NCBI GenBank assembly: GCA_030918015.1
Contig: JAUPTP010000207.1
Coordinates: 1-5,308, forward strand
DNA from: Pseudomonadota bacterium
Lineage (GTDB): Bacteria > Pseudomonadota > Gammaproteobacteria > Burkholderiales > Burkholderiaceae_C
Reading direction: 5' to 3'
Length of the DNA: 5,308 nucleotides
In this document: positions 1 through 5,308 of the stretch, in pieces
Layout: the number at the start of each line of letters is the position of its first letter
Position numbering within the stretch: the stretch's first letter is position 1
Translations under genes and position numbers: made by a program
Notes under the pieces: generated by a model
Databases searched by the model: none
Seen by the model: only the letters and a program-made list of their open reading frames with translations
Told to the model about the DNA's origin: nothing

Positions 1-437
1 AGCTTGGTGGGCGAACCGCCGGCGTCGGCCACCACCTGCACGTCGTAGCCCTGGTCGATCAGGGTCAGCACCGGGTAGACCGTGCAGACGTCGTTGGTCA
101 CGCCGGCCACGACCACCTTCCTGCGGTCCGTGGCGGTCACCGCGGCGGCGAAGTTGGCGTCGTCCATGGCGTTGACGATGCCCATGCGCTTGATGCGTTG
201 CTCGAAGGCCTGGGGCAGCGACTTCTGCAGCTCGCTCAGCAGCGGGCCCTGGGTGTATTCCTCCATGCTCGAGGTCAGCACGGTGGGGATCTTCAGGATG
301 CGGGCGGTCTCGGCCAGCATCACGGCGTTGCGCTTCATCTCGTCGAAGGAGATCGACTTGACCCAGCCCATGGTGCCGACCTGGTGGTCGATGAGCAGGA
401 TGGCGGTGTCGGCGGCATTGAACTTGTTGAAAGCCAT
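1..437 (-). CDS. Isochorismatase-like cysteine hydrolase, YcaC type (C-terminus cut by window edge)
   Basis: The first 145 residues of a cysteine hydrolase of the isochorismatase superfamily are present; the C-terminal third runs off the left edge (YcaC-type proteins are about 200 residues). The family fold is visible: a first strand ending in the catalytic aspartate (ILLIDHQ, Asp17), a basic segment RIKRMG (Lys83/Arg84) where the family's catalytic lysine region lies, and the nucleophile motif GVTNDVCT with Cys118. The segment VVADAGGSP just before the edge matches the strand after the nucleophile in YcaC. Members hydrolyse amides or related bonds in the cytoplasm; YcaC itself has no settled substrate, so none is assigned. 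The ATG at 437 is preceded by GGAG 8 nt upstream (446-449). It follows the pirin gene by 79 bp on the same strand and is probably co-transcribed with it. The superfamily call is firm, the YcaC subgroup likely. Confidence 0.9.
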   Translation of the reverse strand, partial: MAFNKFNAADTAILLIDHQVGTMGWVKSISFDEMKRNAVMLAETARILKIPTVLTSSMEEYTQGPLLSELQKSLPQAFEQRIKRMGIVNAMDDANFAAAVTATDRRKVVVAGVTNDVCTVYPVLTLIDQGYDVQVVADAGGSPTK

Positions 438-487
438 GTTGATTTCTCCAGTGCAGTGAGGGGTGACGTGAACGTCGGGGTGGAATC

Positions 488-507
488 GGGGCCTGAACGC
501 CGGCCCC
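488..507 (-). other. GC-rich hairpin between pirin and hydrolase genes
   Basis: An inverted repeat GGGGCC, an 8-nt loop, then GGCCCC lies about 9 nt past the pirin stop codon in the transcription direction. No T-run follows on the minus strand, so it is not a canonical intrinsic terminator. It could act as an mRNA stability or attenuation element between the two cistrons. In DNA this GC-rich, a 6-bp GC stem can also occur by chance. Confidence 0.3.
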
Positions 508-516
508 ATCGCGAAA

Positions 517-1335
517 TCAGATCTGTCCGAACTCGCCACGCCGGTAGGCGCTGAGGGCCTGCTGCAGCGCCCCGGCCGAGGCCATCGCGAACGGGCCCTG
601 CCAGAACACCGGCTGATCCAGCGGCTGACCGGCGAAGAACACCGCCTTGGCCGGGCCGCCCAGGGCTTTCAGCCGCGTGCTGCAGGCACTGTCCTGCGCC
701 GTCTGCACCGGCACCGGTGCGCCGTCGCTGTCGAGCCGGTGGCCGTCGATCTCCAGCTGGCCGAAGATCGGCAGCACGAAGTGGGTCAGACCGGCGGCCA
801 CCGGCACGCTCAGCTCGGCGCCCTCGTCGAGCGAGATGTCAAGCAGCTGCACCTCGGTGGGCGGGCGCAGCGGCGAGCGCTGGCCGGCAAACTCGCCCAG
901 CGGCACGCGCACCTTGGCGCCCGGCAGGGTGACCACCGGCACGTCCTGCGGCGCCAGGGCCAGCGCGAAGGGCGCGTCGCCCTGCTTGTGCCGCGGCAGG
1001 TTCACGAAGATCTGCAGCATGTGCACCGTCTGACCCGGCTCGGCCGGGTTCTCTTCGTGCACCACGCCGCGGCCGGCGGCCGTCCAGTGCAGCCCGCCCG
1101 GGAGGATCTTCTGCCGCCCGCCCAGCGAGTCGCGGTTCTCGATCCAGGTCTGCGAATCGAGGAACAGGTAGGACACCGCCGAGAAGCCGGCATGCGGGTG
1201 CGGCGGGAAGGTGGGGCCGCTCATCCAGGCGTGGTCGATGCCCAGGAAGGGGTTGGTCAGCTCGGCGGCATGCAGTCCATGGGCATGGAACTGGCTGCCG
1301 TGGTTCATGCGTTGCTGGCGTGCGAAAGAAGGCAT
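517..1335 (-). CDS. Pirin family protein (bicupin)
   Basis: A 272-residue pirin, a normal bacterial length. The N-terminal cupin carries the metal-site pattern of the family: HPHAGF gives His46 and His48, and TAAGRGVVHEENP gives His93 and Glu95, corresponding to the three His and one Glu that bind iron in human pirin and E. coli YhhW. LQIFVNLP (about 107-114) is another pirin hallmark. The second cupin follows, with ISLDEGAELSVPV and THFVLPIFGQLEIDG, and the C-terminal LDQPVFWQGPFAM is a pirin signature. Some pirins show quercetin 2,3-dioxygenase activity and others bind regulatory or metabolic proteins, so the biochemical role is open; the intact ligands are compatible with a metal-dependent enzyme. 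The ATG at 1335 is chosen because GGAG lies 8 nt upstream (1344-1347) and homology begins there; the frame stays open further upstream only antisense to the regulator gene. It is divergent from the LysR gene and upstream of the hydrolase. Confidence 0.95.
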   Translation of the reverse strand: MPSFARQQRMNHGSQFHAHGLHAAELTNPFLGIDHAWMSGPTFPPHPHAGFSAVSYLFLDSQTWIENRDSLGGRQKILPGGLHWTAAGRGVVHEENPAEPGQTVHMLQIFVNLPRHKQGDAPFALALAPQDVPVVTLPGAKVRVPLGEFAGQRSPLRPPTEVQLLDISLDEGAELSVPVAAGLTHFVLPIFGQLEIDGHRLDSDGAPVPVQTAQDSACSTRLKALGGPAKAVFFAGQPLDQPVFWQGPFAMASAGALQQALSAYRRGEFGQI

Positions 1336-1461
1336 GGCGCGGTCTCCGGTCGTTGGTTGGTCGCAGGGGCTGCGTTGTCGATGGCGAGATCTTCTGATGA
1401 ATACTTGATGGGATAAATAGGTCAGAATGGAAGTAACCGATCCAAAAATGGAGCAATCTGC
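1336..1461. promoter_or_regulatory. Divergent promoter/operator region between pirin and lysR-type genes
   Basis: This 126-bp gap separates two divergently transcribed genes and must hold both promoters. The lysR-proximal half (about 1380-1460) is markedly richer in A and T than the rest of the window. I see an imperfect dyad GGTCA-N9-TAACC at 1420-1438 and a direct repeat TGATG at 1395-1399 and 1406-1410, spaced 11 bp (about one helical turn). LysR-type regulators commonly bind such divergent regions to control themselves and the neighbour. No convincing -35/-10 pair stands out; a weak one on the minus strand is TTCTGA-N18-TATTCA. The regional call is sound by position, but the individual sites are tentative. 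Confidence 0.6.
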
Positions 1462-2355
1462 ATGGACCTTCTGAACGACATGGCGCTGTTCGTGGAAGTG
1501 GCGCGCGCCATGAGCTTTCGCCGCGCGGCCGAGGCGATGGGCATCCCCAACTCCACCCTGTCGCGACGCGTCAGCGCGCTGGAGAAAGCCATCGGCCTGC
1601 GCCTGATGCACCGCACCACCCGCCGGCTGGAGCTCACCGAGGCGGGCCAGATCTACTACGAGCGCTGCAAGCGCATCGTCGAGGAGGCGCGTCTGGCGCA
1701 TGAGCAGCTCGGCGAGCTGCTGGCCCAGCCCAGCGGGGTGCTGCGCGCCTCGCTGCCGGTGGACTTCGCCAACAGCACGCTGGCGCCGCTGATCGCCGAG
1801 TTCGCCCGCCGGCACCCCGGCATCCGCTTCGAGTTCGATCTGACGCCTCGGCGGGTGGATCTGGTCAGCGAGCCCTTCGATGTGGCCATTCGCATGGGGG
1901 CGTCGGAAGACTCCACCCTGGTGGCGCGGCTGCTGGCGACACTGGGCACGCATCTCTATGCCTCGCCAGCCTATCTGCTCCGGGTGGGCGAGCCCGGCCA
2001 GCCCGCCGACCTGGGCACGCACGACGGCCTGAGCCTGAAGACGGCGGCGCGCACCGTGTGGAAGCTGTCGCGCCCCGGCACCGATCAGGCCGTCGAGATC
2101 GACATCGGCGGGCGCTTCCAGCTCAACAGCGTGGGGCTGTTGCGGCGCCTGGCCACACTGGATCTGGGCATCGCGCTCTTGCCCGATATCGTGGTGGCCG
2201 AGGACCTGGCCGCCGGCCGCCTGCAGCGCGTGCTGCCCGATTGGCAAGGTCCGCCCACCCCGGTCTACGCGATGACCGAAACCCGCTTGCTGCCGGCCAA
2301 GACCCAGCGCTTCATCGAGTTCCTGCGTGAGCGGCTGGACCAGGCCATGGGCTGA
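1462..2355 (+). CDS. LysR-type transcriptional regulator (CrgA/AaeR-like subgroup)
   Basis: A full-length LysR-type regulator of 297 residues. The N-terminal winged helix-turn-helix spans about residues 1-60: MALFVEVARAMSFRRAAEAM, then the recognition helix NSTLSRRVSALEKAIG and wing RLMHRTTRRLELTEAG. A linker helix follows (about 62-88), then the periplasmic-binding-protein-like effector domain (about 90-290), with PLIAEFARRHPGIRFEFDL, FDVAIRMG and the C-terminal LGIALLPDIVVAEDLAAGRLQRVLPDW typical of the CrgA-like branch. The ATG at 1462 has GGAG at 1450-1453, 8 nt upstream. It is transcribed away from the pirin-hydrolase pair, the classic arrangement for a regulator and its targets; the downstream reductase gene may also be a target. 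LysR proteins act as tetramers whose DNA contacts shift on binding a small ligand. The ligand cannot be read from the sequence, though neighbours point to an aromatic or quinone-like compound. Nothing looks truncated. Confidence 0.95.
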   Translation: MDLLNDMALFVEVARAMSFRRAAEAMGIPNSTLSRRVSALEKAIGLRLMHRTTRRLELTEAGQIYYERCKRIVEEARLAHEQLGELLAQPSGVLRASLPVDFANSTLAPLIAEFARRHPGIRFEFDLTPRRVDLVSEPFDVAIRMGASEDSTLVARLLATLGTHLYASPAYLLRVGEPGQPADLGTHDGLSLKTAARTVWKLSRPGTDQAVEIDIGGRFQLNSVGLLRRLATLDLGIALLPDIVVAEDLAAGRLQRVLPDWQGPPTPVYAMTETRLLPAKTQRFIEFLRERLDQAMG

Positions 2356-2375
2356 TCGCGGCCGGCGGACCGCCA

Positions 2376-2409
2376 ATTGCTGCAATCATGGACCAATGAT
2401 TTCCATTGG
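2376..2409. promoter_or_regulatory. Two small palindromes upstream of the old yellow enzyme gene, candidate operator
   Basis: In the 128-bp gap between the regulator stop and the reductase start lie two AT-containing palindromes: ATTGC-T-GCAAT (2376-2386) and CCAATG-N5-CATTGG (2393-2409). Their centres (2381 and 2401) are 20 bp apart, close to two helical turns, so both would face the same side of the helix. This fits binding of a dimer pair such as a LysR-type tetramer, but no direct match to the LysR T-N11-A consensus is clear. The rest of the gap shows no clear terminator or promoter consensus. Confidence 0.35.
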
Positions 2410-2473
2410 AACGGATTTATCTCAGAGGCGGACTTCGAGAAGATGGCGTCCATCGTCATCACGCCCCCTGTTC

Positions 2474-2477
2474 GGAG
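2474..2477 (+). promoter_or_regulatory. Ribosome binding site that sets the old yellow enzyme start
   Basis: GGAG sits 6 nt before the ATG at 2484. The frame is open further upstream to a TTG at 2406, but the residues so added are unlike this family and that TTG has no comparable site, so the ATG at 2484 is preferred. Confidence 0.75.
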
Positions 2478-2483
2478 CCCTTC

Positions 2484-3545
2484 ATGAGCGTCAGCCCCCT
2501 GTTCACCCCCGTCACCGTCGGTGCCCTCACCCTGCCCAATCGTCTGGTCATGGCGCCGATGACGCGCTCGCGCGCCGACGACGCCGGCGTGCCGGGTGAG
2601 TTGACCGCGCTGTACTACGCCCAGCGCGCCAGCGCCGGCCTGATCATCAGCGAGGGCGTGTTCCCCACCGCCATGGGCAAGGGCTATGTGCGCACGCCCG
2701 GCATCGAGACCGAGGCGCAGGTGGCCGGCTGGCGGCGGGTGACCGATGCGGTGCATGCCCAGGGCGGCCGCATCGTCATGCAGCTGATGCATGCCGGGCG
2801 CATCTCGCACCCGTCGCTGCTGCCGGCCGGCGCGCTGCCGGTGGCGCCGTCGGCCATCCAGCCCAAGGGCCAGACCTGGACCGACCAGGGCCTGCAGGAC
2901 ATGGTCACGCCGCATGCGCTGAGCACCGACGAGATCGCCCAGGTGGTGGCCGACTACCGCGCCGCCACCCGCCGCGCGCTGGCCGCCGGCTTCGACGGCG
3001 TGGAGCTGCATGCCGCGTCGGGCTACCTGCCCGAGCAGTTCCTGTCCTCGGGCAGCAACCAGCGCACCGATGCCTATGGCGGCTCGGTGGCCAACCGCGC
3101 GCGCTTCGTGCTGGAGGTGCTGGCCGCCATGGTGGCCGAGGCCGGCGCCGGCCGCGTGGGCATGAAGATCGCGCCGGAGATGGGCTACAACGACATCAGC
3201 GATGCCGCGCCGCAAGAGACCTATGTGCACCTGGTCGAGCAGATCGCGCCGCTGAACCTGGCCTACCTGCAGGTGGCGCTGTTCGGCACCCCGGTGGACT
3301 ACCACGCCCTGCTGCGCCCGCGCTTCAAGGGCGCCTATCTGGTGGGCGGCGGCCTGGACCAGACCCGCGCCGAAGCCCTGATCACCCGCCGGCAAGCCGA
3401 TGCCACGGTCTTTGGCAGCGCCTTCCTGGCCAACCCGGACCTGCCGGAGCGCTTCCGCCGCGGTGCGCCGCTGAATGTGCCCGACAAGGCCACCTTCTTC
3501 GCGCCTGGCGCCCAGGGCTACACCGACTACCCCGCGCTGGCCTGA
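2484..3545 (+). CDS. Old yellow enzyme family flavin oxidoreductase (NemA/alkene reductase-like), divergent active site
   Basis: A 353-residue FMN-dependent TIM-barrel reductase of the old yellow enzyme family, close to the usual 350-370. Such enzymes use NAD(P)H to reduce activated C=C bonds, quinones, nitro compounds or nitrate esters in the cytoplasm. Family landmarks in order: NRLVMAPMTRSRA (19-31), QLMHAGRISHP (100-110), ELHAASGYLPEQFL (174-187), SNQRTDAYGGS (191-201), RVGMKIAPE (224-232), YLVGGGL (285-291), FGSAFLANPDLPERF (310-324) and the C-terminal EGYTDYP-like QGYTDYP. The first active-site His (176) and the catalytic Tyr (181) are present, but the second position of the His/Asn pair is Ser179, the usual FMN-contacting Arg is Lys228, and the Arg of FGR is Ser312. 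The family is certain; FMN binding and substrate may be unusual. It is on the same strand as the regulator, 128 bp downstream, so probably has its own promoter. Confidence 0.93.
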   Translation: MSVSPLFTPVTVGALTLPNRLVMAPMTRSRADDAGVPGELTALYYAQRASAGLIISEGVFPTAMGKGYVRTPGIETEAQVAGWRRVTDAVHAQGGRIVMQLMHAGRISHPSLLPAGALPVAPSAIQPKGQTWTDQGLQDMVTPHALSTDEIAQVVADYRAATRRALAAGFDGVELHAASGYLPEQFLSSGSNQRTDAYGGSVANRARFVLEVLAAMVAEAGAGRVGMKIAPEMGYNDISDAAPQETYVHLVEQIAPLNLAYLQVALFGTPVDYHALLRPRFKGAYLVGGGLDQTRAEALITRRQADATVFGSAFLANPDLPERFRRGAPLNVPDKATFFAPGAQGYTDYPALA

Positions 3546-3581
3546 GCCGTCGAGCCCGGCCACACCTGCCGCACCTCGGTC

Positions 3582-3645
3582 ATGACTTTCCCGCCCAGTC
3601 GCTTTTCCCTGCCGTCGCGGCCCTCGCGGTCACGACCGAGTGCGG
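3582..3645 (+). other. Possible frame-disrupted signal peptide of the efflux outer-membrane gene
   Basis: Between the reductase stop and the long efflux frame there is an ATG at 3582 with no clear ribosome binding site. Its frame begins MTFPPSRFSL, basic like a signal n-region, but then turns arginine- and serine-rich. In the next frame, bases 3611-3643 read AVAALAVTTEC, a hydrophobic core followed by cysteine, as in lipoprotein signals of this family. The mature part continues in a third frame. One extra base near 3611 and one near 3644 would join all three pieces into a single signal-bearing reading frame. This is an inference; the cysteine context (TTEC) is not a canonical lipobox. Confidence 0.35.
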
Positions 3646-5004
3646 TCATCCTGGCCGGCGCCCCCGGAGGGCATCGCGGCGCCGACCCTGACCCCGACGG
3701 GCGTGCCCGCGCGCTGGTGGGATCTGTTCGAGGATCCGCTGCTGTCGGCCCTGCAGATGCAGGCCTTCGACAGCAACCTGGATCTGCAGGCGGCCCTGCT
3801 GCGCATCGAGGAGAGCCAGGCCCGTCTGGGCATGACCGAGGCCACCGGCCTGCCGCATGTGAACGCCAGCGCGGGCTACGCCCGTGCGGCGCTCAGCGCG
3901 GACTCGCCACTGGCCAGGCTGGGCGTGCCGACCCGGCCCTATGACCAGTACCAGTGGGGCGGCCAGGCCAGCTGGGAGCTGGACCTGTGGGGACACCACC
4001 GGCAGCAGACCGCATCGGCCCGAGCCCAGCTCGAGGCCACGCACTGGGCGGCCGGCGCGGCGCGGGTCACCCTGGCCGCCGAGGTGGCGCGCCAGTACCT
4101 GCTGCTGCGCGGCGTGCAGGCCCAGCAAGCCCTGGTGGACGAGCACCGCCAGATCGCCGCCGAACTGCTGCGCCTGACCGAGAGCCGCGAACGCCATGGC
4201 GTGGCCACGCGCTTCGACTCGGCCGCGGCCCGGGCCGAACAGGCCACGGTGGAAGCCCGCGCCGTCCAGCTGGGCCAGCAGCGCGATGTGCTGATGAACG
4301 CCCTGGCGCTGCTGCTGGGCCAGCCCCCCCATGCGCTGGACGAGCGGTTGCTGACCCGCACCGGTGCCCCGCCGATGCCGCCGACGCTGCCCGTCGGGGT
4401 GCCCGGTGACCTGGTGCGCCAGCGCCCCGACATCCTGCAGGCCGAGGCCCAGCTGCGTGCGGCCACCGCCGACCAGGGCGCGGCCTGGGCCGACTTCTAT
4501 CCCCGGGTGAGCCTGAGCGCTGGCTGGAGCCTCAGCACCTCCCGCAGCAGCGAGCTGGGCAACTGGGACATGCGCCAGTTCAGCGTGGGCCCGGTGGTGC
4601 ATCTGCCGATCTTCGACGGCGGCCGGCTCCAGCGCACGCTGGCCCTGACCGAGGCGCGGCAACGCGCGGCCGCGCTGGCCTGGCGAGCCGCGGTGCTGCG
4701 CGCCTGGCATGAGGTGGCCACAGCCCTCGATGGCTGCAGCCACGAGCACGCCAAGCGCGCCCGGCAGCAGGACGCCGTGGCTCACAGCAGCCAGGCGCTC
4801 GACAGCGCCCGCCATGCCTGGAAGGCAGGAAACGCCGAATTCACCACCGTGCTGGTGGCGCAGCGCAGCCTGCTCAATGCCCAGTCGGCCCTGACGGACA
4901 CCACCACCGCCGCAGGCCTGGCCGTCGTGTCCTTGTACCGGGCGCTGGGGGGCCGCGTCGGCGAGTCCGTGACGCTGCAGACCGTGGCCGAGGTCCGGCC
5001 GTGA
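3640..5004 (+). CDS. Outer-membrane efflux protein, NodT/OprM type (N-terminus uncertain or frameshifted)
   Basis: A TolC-like outer-membrane channel of tripartite efflux systems, 454 residues from a GTG at 3640; complete homologues are about 470-500 with a lipoprotein signal. The start of the mature domain is WWDLFEDPLLSAL (26-38), then the first OEP repeat with coiled-coil helices, SWELDLWG (111-118), a hallmark of the group, and long Ala/Gln/Glu-rich helices. The second repeat begins DLVRQRPDILQAEAQLRAA (257-275), followed by the FYPRVSLSAG strand and GPVVHLPIFDGGRLQ (317-331), and ends with AGNAEFTTVLVAQRSLLNAQ. The family is certain. The frame as written has no signal peptide and no good ribosome binding site, which an outer-membrane protein needs, so the real start is probably upstream (ATG 3582) across one or two frameshifts, either sequencing errors or a true lesion. 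It overlaps the MFS gene by 4 bp, indicating an efflux operon. Confidence 0.85.
   Translation: MRSSWPAPPEGIAAPTLTPTGVPARWWDLFEDPLLSALQMQAFDSNLDLQAALLRIEESQARLGMTEATGLPHVNASAGYARAALSADSPLARLGVPTRPYDQYQWGGQASWELDLWGHHRQQTASARAQLEATHWAAGAARVTLAAEVARQYLLLRGVQAQQALVDEHRQIAAELLRLTESRERHGVATRFDSAAARAEQATVEARAVQLGQQRDVLMNALALLLGQPPHALDERLLTRTGAPPMPPTLPVGVPGDLVRQRPDILQAEAQLRAATADQGAAWADFYPRVSLSAGWSLSTSRSSELGNWDMRQFSVGPVVHLPIFDGGRLQRTLALTEARQRAAALAWRAAVLRAWHEVATALDGCSHEHAKRARQQDAVAHSSQALDSARHAWKAGNAEFTTVLVAQRSLLNAQSALTDTTTAAGLAVVSLYRALGGRVGESVTLQTVAEVRP
4990..4993 (+). promoter_or_regulatory. Ribosome binding site for the MFS gene, inside the efflux channel gene
   Basis: GAGG lies 7 nt before the GTG at 5001, within the last codons of the channel gene. 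Together with the overlapping GTGA stop/start it supports translational coupling and selects GTG 5001 as the start. Confidence 0.6.
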
Positions 5005-5308
5005 GCGCGGCCGTCCCCCCCTCCGGTGCTGCGCCGTCCGGGCCGGTGTTCGGTCCCCGTCTGGCGGTGGGCATGCTGGGGGTGCTCCTGGCCGCCATGG
5101 TGGCGGGCTTGAACGCCCGCGTGCCGGCGCTGGCCCTGCCGGACACCCGCGGCGCCCTGGGCCTGGGGCTGGACGACGCCTCCTGGCTGGGCACCGCCTA
5201 CACCGCGGGTGAGCTGGCCGTGATGCCCTTCGCGACCTGGTTCGCCGTGACGCTGTCGCTGCGGCGCTTTCACAGCTGGATGCTGGCCGGCGCCTTGCTG
5301 CTGGCCAG
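5001..5308 (+). CDS. Major facilitator superfamily transporter, DHA2/EmrB-like (C-terminus cut by window edge)
   Basis: The first 102 residues of an inner-membrane drug transporter; a complete DHA2 protein would be about 500 residues with 14 helices. The start is GTG, overlapping the channel gene stop as GTGA. A Pro/Ala/Ser-rich cytoplasmic tail (1-20) leads into helix 1 (about 21-45, LAVGMLGVLLAAMVAGLNA), then VPALALPDTRGALG and DDASWLGTAYTAGELAVMPFATWFAV (helix 2, about 59-83), LSLRRFHSWML and the beginning of helix 3. The register aligns with EmrB (SQGTWVITSFGVANAISIPL). Where EmrB-type proteins have LDxTIANVAIP at the end of helix 1, this one has LNARVPALALP, losing the acidic residue and gaining an arginine. 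Its place after a NodT-type channel supports a proton-driven tripartite exporter; the partner membrane fusion gene would be expected downstream. The family is likely, the substrate unknown. Confidence 0.82.
   Translation, partial: MSAAVPPSGAAPSGPVFGPRLAVGMLGVLLAAMVAGLNARVPALALPDTRGALGLGLDDASWLGTAYTAGELAVMPFATWFAVTLSLRRFHSWMLAGALLLA

Noticed and set aside
82..554. Plus-strand open frames over the hydrolase gene
   Set aside because: They are antisense to a well-supported hydrolase with catalytic motifs and a ribosome site.
1336..2385. Minus-strand frame open upstream of the pirin start, antisense to the whole LysR gene, giving an apparent 622-residue fusion
   Set aside because: The added 350 residues are low-complexity Gln/His/Arg/Gly-rich, as expected from the antisense of a GC-biased gene, and match no domain I recognise. 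The pirin has its own ATG and GGAG.
2382..2394. GCAATC followed by ATGGACC resembles the LysR gene start (GCAATC-TGC-ATGGACC at 1453-1467), as if a remnant of a duplicated start
   Set aside because: The similarity is only 13 bases with a 3-base gap, stops immediately in ATGGACCAATGA, and nothing downstream resembles the regulator.
1426..2407. The 7-mer TTCCATT occurs in both intergenic regions (minus strand 1426-1432, plus strand 2401-2407), inside each candidate dyad
   Set aside because: With two gaps of about 120 bp read on both strands, one or two shared 7-mers are expected by chance, so it is not evidence of a shared operator.
2406..2483. N-terminal extension of the old yellow enzyme from TTG at 2406
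   Set aside because: The extra 26 residues are unlike any family member, and the ATG at 2484 has a well-spaced GGAG.
2265..3563. Minus-strand open frame of 432 codons antisense to the old yellow enzyme gene
   Set aside because: Composition is His/Gly/Ala/Arg-rich shadow sequence; the plus strand carries an unambiguous enzyme with conserved motifs.
3646..4815. Minus-strand open frame of 389 codons antisense to the efflux channel gene
   Set aside because: It is a mirror of the GC-rich coding frame with no recognisable domain or ribosome site; the plus frame has clear OEP motifs.

Overview
The window is GC-rich throughout, with strongly GC-biased third codon positions and GGAG-type ribosome binding sites. 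This and the gene content suggest a high-GC proteobacterium, most likely a betaproteobacterium of the Burkholderiales. That placement is inferred from composition and gene families; the window holds no rRNA or other marker gene. I see no rRNA, tRNA, CRISPR array, insertion sequence or prophage gene.

Layout: (1) A minus-strand pair runs leftward. A pirin-family cupin protein (1335 to 517) is followed after 79 bp by an isochorismatase-like cysteine hydrolase of the YcaC type (437 to beyond the left edge). (2) A LysR-type regulator (1462-2355, plus) is divergent from the pirin gene across a 126-bp, locally AT-rich intergenic region, the usual layout for a LysR regulator and its target. (3) After a 128-bp gap with two small palindromes comes an old yellow enzyme family flavin oxidoreductase (2484-3545, plus). 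(4) An outer-membrane efflux factor of the NodT/OprM type (3640-5004, plus) overlaps by 4 bp the start of a DHA2/EmrB-like major facilitator transporter (5001 to beyond the right edge).

Likely joint role (inference): pirins, YcaC-type hydrolases and old yellow enzymes recur around redox, electrophile and aromatic-compound responses. The LysR protein probably controls the pirin-hydrolase operon and perhaps the reductase. The NodT-MFS pair looks like the start of a tripartite efflux operon; a membrane fusion protein (EmrA/HlyD type) would be expected just beyond the right edge. Together they could sense, reduce or hydrolyse, and export a small toxic organic compound, but nothing in the sequence names the compound.

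Most of the window is ordinary. The points worth checking are the old yellow enzyme, which departs from the family at three normally conserved active-site or FMN-binding positions; the efflux outer-membrane gene, whose long frame lacks a signal peptide while a signal-like hydrophobic stretch lies in another frame just upstream; and the MFS protein, whose first-helix motif is altered.
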